A stretch of 64,000 bases of DNA from Centropus unirufus. Its lineage: Eukaryota > Chordata > Aves > Cuculiformes > Centropidae. Positions 1 to 11,862 of this stretch are shown one piece after another (position 1 is the stretch's first letter; each line of letters opens with the position of its first letter). The DNA is taken from NCBI GenBank assembly GCA_013397695.1, contig VYZI01000085.1:2179365-2243364 (forward strand), in the 5' to 3' direction. Under the pieces are notes generated by a model, which saw only the letters and a program-made list of their open reading frames with translations, did not search any database and was not told the DNA's origin. The position numbers were made by a program, and so were the translations under genes.

Positions 1-1720
1 AAAGCACAAGCCAGGACACACTTTGAGGCATCCTATGTGTAGCAACTTCAGGTGAAATCAAGTAGGTAAGGTTCTTGCTGATCCAGAATGGCTTGGGCAT
101 TTATGCAACAGAAGCAAAGGTAAGCGCATTCTGATTATTTAAATAAGTTACCATCAAATTAAAGCCATATTTGCATCCTTTGCAGATTCAAATTGAATCA
201 GTAGAAGTGCACTCATTCCCTTCTGCATATATATAGAATTAATATACAGCCCATTCAACGGAACTCCAGGGATAGTTCCACACAATCAAGACTGTAACAA
301 GGTAGCACTGTTGATGCTTAAATTATACAGAGAGCTTGAATTGTGAACTACTCAAAACTTCTACATTTTAATGACCTGAAATTTTAGCACAACAGGTAAT
401 GACTAGAGTCTGTATCATGCACTCCCCTTCCTTCGTGTGTTCCCGTTGTGAACGCTCCCCCAGCAGCAGCCTCTGCCCCTGTGTGTGAGCAGGTGGAACC
501 CAGGTGGTTGCTGCACGGGTTTGCCTCCTGCTACGCACAGTGATCAACTGCAAATACCAGATTAACAGAGAGGGTGCGATGAGACTGCACATTCCACATC
601 CAGTTACGTTAATGACATGGTTAAGGTTAACCACATTGTTTAAAATTTTCATTGCACAAAGGGTTCGAGAGAATCTTCAGACCGCAGTCAAAAGCAAAGG
701 TTTAACAATGCCTGGCAGGCTTCTTTCTTTTGTAGTTACATTTTGTGATCTTCGCTCTAGTGACACCTCATTACCCAAATAGGCAGCACTGCCAACTTGA
801 AATTTCATCAAGCTCCTGCTTATCACAGCCTTTGATCTAATTGTTGTGTACGTGCACGGGAGCGGGGAGCGTCCTTTTATATTCAGCTTTCAGTTTTCTC
901 TCTCATCCCCCCTCTTGCGGTGCAGCTGACTGACACTCACCAAAGTAGCCCATCACACCCTTCTCATTTCATCTGCCACCCTTCTCCTGCTGTCTTTAAT
1001 AACACAGCAGTGTCATAGGTTGTGTTCAGCCCAAGTCAAAGAGAAATCACCCTTCTTCCTTTTCCCTTTGAAAAGGTGCAACTCAAATCACTAGGACAAC
1101 GATTTGTTTAGGTAGTGCCATCAAAGCACAATTTCCATGTGCCTTTTAAAAAGAGTGGCAGGATCCTGCCAGGAATTGAAAGGCACCATTCTCAAGGGTT
1201 TGGGAAGGCCAGTCTGCCCTCACAAAAATAATTTCTTTATTGCTTAGCACATATCTGAACTGGTCAGGTCGGGATTTCAAAGGAGTTTCCAGCTCAGCGT
1301 GCTCTGCTGGCTTCAGCGGGACCTGCTTTCAGCCAGCGGACAGGCAAAGGCAGCTCAGTTCAGCTGGCTGCAGGGTCACACGCACACAAGAACCATGCCC
1401 AGTGCCCAAGAGGCTGCCGGGCCCTATGCTAAAACACATCGCTCTGGGAACTAAGAAAGTCCAGATTGAGTTCATACAGATCTTGTTCCCTTTTTTTAAA
1501 TTTCCTAATATTTTAATGTTGCTTCATTCCAAGGAAGCTTTATGCCGCCTCAGGCAGGTGGAAAACATCTAAGCACTGCACATGAACTGTTACACTAGTC
1601 CTCCAATAAATGAGAAATATTTTACTAACTCTTCCTTTCATCTGTGCTCCTCTATCTTCTAGACTGTTTCTTCCCATCTTTCCAATTGTTCACCCCTCCA
1701 ATATTCCACACCGGTGTGGC
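1..1720. other. Noncoding DNA, probably CHST8 intron
   Basis: No coding exon, repeat family or RNA gene was recognised. The short ORFs here overlap on both strands and show no known domain. An octamer motif (ATTTGCAT) lies at 169-176. Assignment to a CHST8 intron is inferred from the gene's missing first coding exon. Confidence 0.5.
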
Positions 1721-2212
1721 TCCACCTTGAGCATTGTGTGCAGGTTTTATGTAAAACGGATCTAAAGCTACAGGAGAGTGTCGAGAGAAGGTTAAAGTTG
1801 GTAAAGGTTTTAGAGGCTAAGCTGTGTGAGGAGAGCCTGGAGTAGCCTGTTCAGCCTGGAGGAGAGGAGACAGAACCTCATTGTGCTCTACAGCTTCCTC
1901 CCACGGGAAGGAGGAAGGGCAGGCACTGATATCTTCTCTGGCAACCAATGACAGCACCCAAAGGAATGGCAGGAAGAGGTGCCAGGAGAAGGTTAGGTTG
2001 GACATTAGGAAAAGGTTCTTCACCCAGAGGGTGGTGGAGCACTGGAACAGCCCCCAGGGAGACAGTGACAGCGTCCAGCCTGACAACATTCCAGATGCAT
2101 TTGGCCAACGCTCAGGCACCCAGTGTGAATGTTGGGGTTGCTCTGTGCAGAGACAGGAGTTGGACTCGATCCTTGTGGGTCCCTTCCAGCTCAGGACATT
2201 CTCTGATTCTAT
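1721..2212 (+). mobile_element. CR1 LINE fragment, 3' end
   Basis: A diverged 3' part of a CR1 retrotransposon in sense orientation. Recognisable pieces, in order, are CTTGAGCATTGTGTGCAG, CTGTTCAGCCTGGAGGAGAG, TTGGACATTAGGAAAAGGTT, a run reading GGTGGTGGAGCACTGGAACAG, GGGTCCCTTCCAGCTCAG and a degenerate ATTCT-CTGATTCTAT terminus. These correspond to the C-terminal ORF2 region (LDIRKRFF-type peptide) and the short 3'UTR. The middle is eroded, so the copy is dead. Confidence 0.9.
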
Positions 2213-4736
2213 ATCAAATTAGTATTCATTAACTACGGTGCTGTTGCTAGATACTACATTAAATTATGATCACGTTAAAATCCTGCTGTCTTGCCTACTC
2301 TGACACAGAAAACCAAATTTATTTCCTCAGAACTTCAAGCAGCAGAGTGTACACAAGCCATTTACACCAAAGATAGATGTCTGATGGAATTGTTTTCTAG
2401 CTATTCGGAGAAAAAAAAAAAACAACTTTAAATTAAAACAGTGCATTCATAATTGCTATGAAAAACATTCTCTCAAGAACTGCCAGAAGGCAACATATAA
2501 AGTTTCCGTGATCAAGAATCAACTTGGAAACAGAAAGTAAATAAAGATTAATCTTAAAATTGTGCTTCACAGGCTAAGGTTTAAAAATATCTACGGTTCT
2601 AGTGCTGATGAAACTGAGCTCCAAAACTCCTTCTCTGAACAGTTTCAATAGTAGTCGTTATAGAAGTAAGAGTTCTAATTCGAAAGGAGCACAGTGTTAT
2701 CCAAGGAGCTGCCATCTCCAGCAGTCCCAGAACATACCCGCTGTAAGCCTGGGTGGAGCGGTGTGCCTGGCCCTGGCCCACATCTCCATCCTCTCCAGAC
2801 TAACACACCGGCCCGAACCCTCATAAACAGCCACAGTAGTAATTAACCAAGTTGTAGTACCTTCAGATTCTGCAAAATCAAGTTAAAAGCACTGTTGGAG
2901 TGACCTGACAATTTTTTTTGTGTTCCTTGGACTCTGAGTAGGGATAAAAGCACTACTTCACCTACCATATTACATGAAATTTATGGAATTAAACACAACC
3001 CTCTCATAGAAATCCTCCTGAATAAAAAGTTTGTTATGCTGTGTCTAAAACCATTCTCTGAATTGGGAGAATCCAAAGTGAAAGAGGCTGAACTGCGTTA
3101 GGGAGAGATTCGCATTGCAGAGTTCAGACCCATATTCTCAACCTCCCCCAAACTGGCAGGGAGGCAGAGGGCCATAGGAAATTCCAGGTGATCCCACCGA
3201 GAAACATCCTCCCTGGAGGACTCTGGCCCAGATTCAGTTGGTTACAACACCCAGGCACAGCCCGTACTCCCCATGCAGAGCTGCCCCACTGCTCTTCAGT
3301 GCCACTGAGGGGACCAAAAAGACTGCTTTGATCAAATTCTGCCTATCTGTATGTAAAAGTCAGGTTGTATTTTATTTTCATAGAGCCAAACCCCTCATGC
3401 ATTAAGTCTTCCACAAGTGTGGCAAAGGCTTTTTTAAGGGAAATTCTTATCTGAGCACTGCTGTTGCATGGTCCAGTCCCTTAATATTGCTGCTGCTTTG
3501 AAGATTTCCCCTGCGAGGCCGGGTGCGCTGCTCATTCCTCATCTCTGACCACACTGGCAATAGATAACATGGCTTGTTATTACCCCAAAAGGGCTACTTG
3601 AAACTAGCACTAGACGGCCCCACTGCATTATCTAAGGCGAGCGTCCCCAGCTCTGCTCCTTCTTGAGTTCTGTGGACGACGGGGCCAATACAGACTGAGC
3701 ACCAGAAAAGGGAATTCTGTTCAGTGAAATATTTCGATGCAGCTTCTTCAAATGGCAAAGAGAATAAAGTTAATTGGAGAGAAGAGACTCTGCACTGAAA
3801 CACGCATAGCACAGAGAGATGAAAGAGGGTAGAGTGATACTAAAATTAAATTGCGAACAAAACAGGGCAGGCGTGCTGATAAAGGGGTCAGAAACTGCGT
3901 GAAGAAGGGCACGAAGACCAGAGGGTAAAAAGCTGATTAGTTGTTAATATACAAGTAGATCTGAAATGATGAGTTAATTGTTTTAGGAAGCAAGAGAGAC
4001 TTAAAACATCCACACTTTAATGATACCGAGTACAGAAAACCCTTTGAAAAGAAAAATATAATCTTTTTTATTGAGAGCTTTCTACAATGAAACGAACTAA
4101 AACGGGAATGAGGCTGTGATGGGGAAAAGAATTCAGAAATGGTAAAAGGCATCTGAGGAAAAGGAAAGCCACAGGAAGAGATCCAAACGTGCAATGTGTT
4201 TAACATCAGCTGCCCAGCATCTGCAATGTCACAGTATTGATGTTTGGTGTCCTGGAGCTTTCCCTTTCAACTGAGGGGGAAATCAATTGAACCACAAATA
4301 GCAAAATTTTGCCTCTGCAGAACATGGCTTTAGGCACCACTCATAGGCAAAACTGTCGGCAGAAAGGCAACAGCAGACAGGTAATTTAAATCATTATCAC
4401 ACTGAAATGAGTGAGGAAACACAGCTTCAAAGCAATCACCTCTTAAATACTAGGATTCAATTTACATTTTTCTTCAGGATCCTTTATTCACTTATTCCTA
4501 CTGACACCCACCAACTCCACAAGCCCAGTCACATCTTGTAGCTCCGCTCAGAAATATCGTTGAACACAATTCCTTAAAACCCTTTCCAATCCTTTTTTGG
4601 AACCATTAAAAGTGCATAGCCCTTCATGTTTCTAAAGGAAGGTAAAGTGTTTTACTCCAAAGCTATGAAAGGCTCCACTGAGCATCCAAAATATGAACAG
4701 GGTAGAAATGTGATGACCTGCTAAACTTCAAGGGTG
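2213..4736. other. Noncoding DNA, probably CHST8 intron
   Basis: Unique-looking AT-rich sequence without recognisable exon or repeat. ORFs of 60-90 codons occur on both strands at the level expected by chance. Confidence 0.5.
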
Positions 4737-4850
4737 TCACAGAATCACAGAACAGTTCAGGTGGTAGGGCACCTCTGGAGGCCTCCAGTGCAAGCTCCTG
4801 CTCAAAGCTGAGCAGCCTTCAAAGTCAGATCAGCCTGCCCTGGTCCACCA
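4737..4850 (-). mobile_element. CR1 LINE fragment, 3' tip
   Basis: Antisense CR1 terminus. It begins TCACAGAATCACAGAA (the reversed terminal octamer repeat), then GGGCACCTCTGGAGG and CTCCTGCTCAAAGC, which match the 3'UTR of the CR1 type usually read as GGACCTCTGGAGATCATC. It is diverged, and the right edge is approximate. Confidence 0.8.
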
Positions 4851-5052
4851 TGCCTCCACGAGAGATTATCACAAAGATGAAGGAGAAGTAGAATATTTCT
4901 AGGAGCCAATTTTTTTCTGTTGTCTCTGACAGAACTGAAATAACTGTCTCTGAATTTGGCAAAGCAGCCTCACACAGAGAAACAGAATTCACTGTTAGTG
5001 GGAAAAATTAATTTGCTCTGACTAGATGATGCTTCACATGGATGAAGGGGTC

Positions 5053-5207
5053 CAGAGAAGCGATGGCTGTCCTATCCCTGGAGGTGTTCAAGGCCAGGTT
5101 GGATAGAGCCCCCTGATCCAGTGGGAGGTGTCTCTGCCCATGGCAAGGGGTTGGAACTGGATGAACTTTAAGGTCCCTTCCAACCCACACCATTCTATGG
5201 TTCTATA
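5053..5207 (+). mobile_element. CR1 LINE fragment, 3' tip
   Basis: Sense CR1 3' end. It contains CCCTGGAGGTGTTCAAGGCC, GTGGGAGGTGTCTCTGCCCA, TTTAAGGTCCCTTCCAACCC and the terminal CATTCTATGGTTCTATA. It retains only the last ORF2 codons and the 3'UTR. It lies about 200 bases from an oppositely oriented CR1 tip, so these are two separate insertions. Confidence 0.93.
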
Positions 5208-7379
5208 CTCATCCATCACGTGGTCCATGATGGGGCAGACAGCAGCGCACACCACTAGGGAAGACTCCTGCACCAAAGGGGGAGAGAGGGAACAGCCATC
5301 CTTTCTTCCCAGGCTACCACACGGTACTAGTTCTCTCAAATGGTTTTGATCAGATGAAGCAGCACTACAAGAAATTGCTGTTTACCCATTGGTGTCTCTG
5401 AAAAAAGACATCAGAAATAAGTACAATTTAGGCTGTCAGAACTGTCGCTTTCCCATGTGTTTGATTTAATGCAGATTTATTAATCCACATTTACAGTGAA
5501 GTGTAAACCTTTTGTTATAGAGAGAAAAAGGAATGGGACACAGGAAGCTTTTCAAGTTCCTATGAAGGCTACTGAGCCTAGGACAATATTATGAAAAGAT
5601 TTCACAATCCCTGAAAAAGAATTAAGCTGTTTCTAATGTGAAACGCATTAAACTCTTTCATTATTTAAAACTCGATGCAAAAGAAATATCTGCCTGAGGC
5701 AAAAATATTAAAAACAGAGACACTTCAAAATATTTGAGCACGAATCCATGGCTCTCCTTACAGAAGGGTTTTCATACTGGGCCCATCCCTGCTCCCTGCA
5801 CAGAGCCTGAGGAAGCTGCCTGTGGGCTGGGATGCTTCCCCAGGCTGTGGAGCAGGAGAAGAGTCCTCTGCTGATGTTCAGCATCTGCCACCTCCCAGTC
5901 TGGGCTCTCATGTTTCCATTTGACAGGTCTGCAAGAGGCTGACCAGCAGCAGAGCACAGAAGGCAATCTCTATCCCACCTTTCCCTCAGAAACATCACAA
6001 ATAGCCCCAAAACACCGCAGCAAAGGTGAGATCCCGGGCTGTTTAGCACCCATGGTTTGCAGACCTCCTGGGTGCTCTCTCCTTTTCCTTTGTCCTGCTG
6101 CCACAACAACCACATCAAAACTGTGCCAACCTGACTGCCTGCAGGCTGCAATTTGTCCTTATCAAGCTCCATTGTCAAAGCACCATTCTTGACTTAGATG
6201 TAATGCATGGCCTACTTTAACTTGGATAAAATGACCCTGATAAGTTACAGTGTCACATAAAAGCACAATTTGCTTTGTTAGGCTCATAAACGCTGACAAA
6301 CATTAAATTTTACTCAAGTCTATCATGGTTCCTAAAACTCATTGAAATCTTCCTAAATACATCACCACCTTCAATCATACCCAAACAATGAGATGCTCCA
6401 GCATATCCAGAACTCTCCCCTTGGCTGACAGACTTCTCTTCCACTGAATTAATTCCTTGTGTTTTCAGAACTACAGAACAAACCTCTCATAGCAGCCAAA
6501 TGTTGTGAGAACTTCGTCCTCGTCATCTTCACAAACACACACTTCTGATTCGCTGCACTTCAGCTAACGAGGGTAGCCTCACTGCTCCCAATTTTAATTG
6601 AAAGGCAAATCTACTGGAAGCAAGAGTGCCTGTAGTCCTGCCCTTTAGGATTCACTTCTGTTTATTCTGAGTGGATATAAAGACTCCACCACATTGCTCG
6701 GAGCATCGTGTGTCTCTGCACAGGCCTGACTGTCATACATAGCGCTAAGAGGAGGGAATCAAGAAACTGCTGCTCAAACTCACGTCCTTTGACGTGAGAC
6801 TTGGCCAAGTGCTCTACTTGGAGACCTTTAACTGTTCAGAAGACACAACGTGCCTGCTGCACGAGTTGTACAAATTTTAATTCTGCTTTGTTTGCCCTTC
6901 TTTTCCTGATCTCAGTGCAGTCCATGAACCTATTTTACCGGGCAAGCAAGCCAAGGGGAATATCACAAGGCTGTCCAAAGTCAAGTCAAGAATCCTATAG
7001 CAGAGACAGGAATAAAACCTCGGTGATTGATGAGCCTCTTGCCTTAACCTCATTCTTGGAAGACAAAGGCCCAGTGTTCTTCTGAAACCCAGTCCTATGA
7101 ACTCTAGCCCATTTTGTGATAACCCTTTGTAGCTTCAAAGAAAAATAAGTTTTGAGGTTGGTTTTTTTTTCCCCCCAATAAGGTGCAGAAAATACCATAT
7201 TGCAAGCCTACATGTATTAACTTTCTTGAAATGACACACAAATCAAAATGATTCACTTCCAAGAAGCAGGTTGACTTCAGTCCTCAGCAGTTGCAAGATG
7301 CAGTTATAGTGTAAAATATACTCTTAAATTTATTTTTGGAATTTATCACAATCTATCATTCCCCATTTCAGTAGCATTT

Positions 7380-7520
7380 GAATACTACCATGGGTTTGTA
7401 ATATTAATAACATCATAATCTTCATTAATATGCAAATCTATACCAATTGACAAGCTCCTGTTCCTTTCCATGAGTGCCTTTGTCATTGTGGCCTCATGAA
7501 TTTCATTATGAGTCTAGATT
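7380..7520. promoter_or_regulatory. Candidate homeodomain/POU-site cluster
   Basis: An AT-rich stretch packed with ATTA/TAAT cores. It includes ATTAATATGCAAAT, where a homeodomain core abuts a perfect POU octamer (ATGCAAAT, 7430-7437). This composition is common in vertebrate developmental enhancers. Conservation cannot be judged here, so the regulatory role is inference. Confidence 0.3.
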
Positions 7521-10500
7521 ATTATCAAACACGGGAGGGGGTGGTGAGGAATGGAGAGAATGATGTGGAAATTATAATCTCGTTTTAATAACAAACCCAG
7601 TTTCATATTGCAGTTGGTTCTTGCACCAGATGCTGCTGAGAGAAAAGGAAGCAGAGGGAGGATATTCTTATGCACAGTAACCTTTCCTGCAGATACTGCT
7701 GGATGGGTGGACTGGGGGGAGATGTTCCCCAACCCTGTGTCTTATTTACATTTCAGATGACTGCCATGACCCTATCCGTATGTTTTTGCCATTCATATCT
7801 ACAGATGGCAAAAGAAAATGAAATAAAACTAGTTTCTGCCACTCAAAATCTGGGGTCATTTCCTCTCCAACTGAACCAACAGCAAGCAATCATCAGGCTT
7901 AGTATGTCAGTACTAAAACTGTTTAGAATCTGTAATTATTCACGGAGCAGCCTGTGGCTGTAAAAATAAGTACAATATGACAGAGCAGCAAAAGCTGAGT
8001 GCAAATGTTCCTTCTTGCCTGAAAACACCCAGGCCTGAGTCCCGAGCAAGGCACCGAGTTCTGACTTTGCAGGTGCAGAGCAGCCACTCAAGCAGCTGAG
8101 CTTGCACCATCCCAGTTCCTCACTGCCCCATCCTTCCCAGCTCCACCTTGGACCTTCCTTACCTCACCCAGCATCTGTGTCCTTTTAGGCTACCGGGAAT
8201 TTAGGAGCAAGCTACAGTAGGAGTAGCGACATTAAGCTGGACAAGTCCATTGTCCTTCCCCATTACCCTCCCTTGGTGGCTGCAGCCATTCCTGCCATGG
8301 CCCAAGCCCAGGACGACCACCAGCACTCAGCAGCCAAACCCTTAGAGCAGCCCAGCTCCCCACCAAGGAGATGTGGCAGCAGGGTAACTAAACTGGGGTC
8401 ACACCAGTAAGGTATACAACATTTTCTCAATAGCATGAGAATTCACTCCTCTTAGGTCTTACAGAGCCCAAGCCATTTCTGAAAACAAATATAATTCCTT
8501 ATAAATACCAACAGGGCTCTCTGCAGTTTCTCCGAGACCCAGTGGTAAAAGATACAATTTTCCAGCAGGGACAGATGTCTATAATCTGAATTATTGCTTA
8601 GTTATTAATTAAAGTAATATTTTTTAATAAAACCTACAATGCTGTCTGTGTAAGAGCACACATCGATCACATTTTTTATGTTTTCTTCAATTGCAGCAAA
8701 TTGGTTGACCATTAAATATGGGATTATCTGCTCTTTCTTAAAGTATAAATACACATCAGTTAACTTGATCTCATGAATTTAAGTAACACTCACTGCTGTT
8801 GTTTATTAGCCAATGTGTTAGAGATCTCCCTTTGTCAAAGCTCAGATTTTAGTACTAGAACCAGTCTTAATATCCAAAAAGTCCATGAACTGCGCAGTTG
8901 TTCTAAGCTATTCAAACAAAAGAAGAGTAAATTTAAGAATGCCCAATTTTATAAGGTATTTTGTATGTTAGCAAAAATAAGCATGAATTAATATACTACA
9001 TTGTGACCTACAGCATAAATAGGGAAAAAAATGGAGTAATCTTAAGATATATATTCAAATGCTAATATAAAAAAATGTTTAGATTTAAAATGCAAATTAG
9101 CAGTTCATGGTTACACTTTAATTAAACCACTTCTAGTTTCCCTGTTTTCCTACTGGGGGCTGTCAAAAATCAGAACTTTTGTCATCCTGAAGCCACACCA
9201 ACATGCTCAGAGTTTCCTTTGTTCTACTCCTCATTAAGAAAAAAACCTGTCATTAAGAGAACCTATTTTAAGCAAGCAGGGAGATGTGCTGTGATTTGGA
9301 TTATGGCAATAAAAAAAAAATACCTGCTATTCAAAGTCAGTGCTTTTTTATTTGGTAAATAACATTTTGCATTATTCTAAGACATTTCATGAAGAAGATT
9401 GCTAAATTAGGTGATAAAAGGTCACTTTTGTCTTTGAAGCTGAAATACATAACTATTATTTCTTATCTGTCTGGAATTAGAAGAGCTTCAATCTCATATA
9501 TTTTAAAGGAACCATTATCAAAATTCACCAGAGTCCATAAAACAAATAAATGCTTCACTTCCCACCCTTATTTAATCCCAGCCAGACAATTTCCTCTGCT
9601 CTTTGAAAAGGAAGATTTCTTTCAATGTTTGACAGAGCAATATCTTTTTGTTTCCAAATTGCTCTGAGTGTGGTTGGGAAGCCGTAACCCCCACCTTTTC
9701 AAAGCACAAGAAATGGGGCACTTGTCAGGGATATATTTTAAGAGGAAGGCTCAGACAGAAAAGGGAGGGTAAAGAAAAACAATGTCCTCATCTTTTTTCT
9801 AAAGCCAGAAGAGGAATAACGTGTAGCTGAAAGGGGCCAAGTAGGACAGATCACTGGGCAGAAGACAGTACTGTAGCACAAGATTTTAATTCTCTTTACC
9901 TCCTACGGATTTGGATGTTGGAGAATTATTCATACACACACAAATTTCTCCTGGCCATAGGCAGAGCTGAAAAATCCTATCATGAATTACATTTTCATGT
10001 GCTTTCAAAGTTTTGACAACTAATCCATCCTGCTGAAATTACATCACTTCAGATCTCTGAGCAGACCTGCAAGGTGCTGCCAGTTTTTAAGATATCCCAA
10101 CCAGAACATTTCCAGTGCTGACCTTCAAATCTGTTTCCCATGAAAACCCAAATGAGGTTGGTCTCGTGATGTTGGGATGCTGCTTACTCCCTCCTGAATA
10201 GATAATGCAGCTCTGATCAGAAGTAAAAAGTACAAAATCTGTGAGTAACATATAATGGAAAAAAAAGTAATGACCTGAAGGATAAAGACTGCATGTGTAC
10301 ATCAAATAGATGTAAGTTTTATTTTTCCAAATCAATGTGGCAACAGTTACACAAAAGACATTTACAGGAGCTTTCTCATCGCTGAACTTGAGCCCCTGAA
10401 TTTGTCACCCACTGTTTATGTAAGAGGCTCTCTACTGTGAAATAATAGAAGTGTTATAGAAACACATATTGGATTTCCTCCAGTGCCCCCAGCTGTCACT

Positions 10501-11820
10501 GGAAGGCTCTCCTGTCAATGCCAAGGAGACCATAGTTTCAATAAGAAACACGGCTGTATTTGACACTGCCCACGTCCACGTGAACCTGGAGAACCCGCAG
10601 CAATGCCCTTAACAGAAAACACGTCTGGCGAGCAGTGGTTCTGCTTCTGCCCTGCACCACGGGGCCCTTCTTGTGAACCCTCAAGCTGGACCATGCTCTC
10701 CCACCCAGCAGAGCCTTGGAAAGGCAGGGCATGGCCTCCATCCCCCGCTGAGCCCCGCAGGCTCCAGCCACCCTGGGCCAGCACTCCCAAAGCAATGCCC
10801 CAGCATGGGCTGGCTCCCCTCTGCGCTCCCAGGGAGGATTATTTTCACAAAGTTTATTGGTCCTTCTCCCTCTGCCTTTTGTCTTTCCAAACTTAACCAT
10901 CCCCAGTCAGATTCCCTGGGAAGCCAGTCCAGCACTAACCTTTTCACCTGTGCTGTTTCTAGGAAGCGTGAAGATTCAGTCCTGAAATCGTATCAGTCGA
11001 GAGGTAAATGTAGAAGTCTCCAAACCCAACTGCTACCCTGCATTCTAACTGCCTGAACAGGCTCTGAGGCTTAATAACCCATAGGGCATTGCAATTCCCA
11101 ACATTGCTGCAATTCCGAATGTTTCTACAAGAACAGGAATGAGGGTCCGAGCATCAGAGAAGCTGAAAGGCACGCAGCCAAGAGAGAAACTCAAAATTTT
11201 AGGCTGATAGGAATCTCTTTCTAGCACTCGTTTCAGAGGTCCCGTTTTCAACTTCCGAAGGCTCATGCAGTTACAGCTTAATATTGAGAAAAGTGAATAA
11301 GCTGAAGTATTTTTTGATGACAGTGCATATTAATGAGGAACTGCAAAATACATTAGCCCGCTCTACCCTTCCAGCTTCACGCATTTGAAGAGCATGAAGA
11401 GTTCGGCACTGCCCTTCCTAACAGGCTCTCTCCGGCGACCTTGAGTTAAAGAGGAGTCTCTTCATTTCTCATTGACTCCAGAGCTTGCCACCCCGTTATG
11501 AACATTTTGAAAAATACCAGCGAGCCAGTGTTGTTTCCTCTGTGCTTTAATTAAAAGGACATCTTGTAATAGATATTTAATAGCAGGCAAATTTTTTTGA
11601 GATGTAATACACTGAGGTTGTCTTGCAGTGACTACGTGTTAATAGACTGCAAAGACTGCAGAGCCCTGGTAAATAGGATAATTATAAATGACTTAAAGTC
11701 AAAGAACTACCAAAAATTCTTTGAAAGAGGTAACTTAGTAAAAGAGAGCAGAAATTTCAGTTATAGTTCTTGGAATTGTTTGTTCCCAACCCAAGGAAAT
11801 ACAGTATTTGTTTAAAAGAA

Positions 11821-11862
11821 AGATAAGCCTTATAACTTATAAGATAAGCCTTAACTTATAAG
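11821..11862. repeat. Two-copy tandem repeat, ~20-bp unit
   Basis: AGATAAGCCTTATAACTTAT is followed at once by AGATAAGCCTTAACTTATA, nearly the same unit with a two-base deletion. It looks like a local slippage duplication. Confidence 0.85.

Noticed and set aside
5708..6178. 156-codon minus-strand ORF
   Set aside because: No recognisable domain, no splice or promoter context, and overlapping ORFs on the other strand. Expected by chance in 64 kb.
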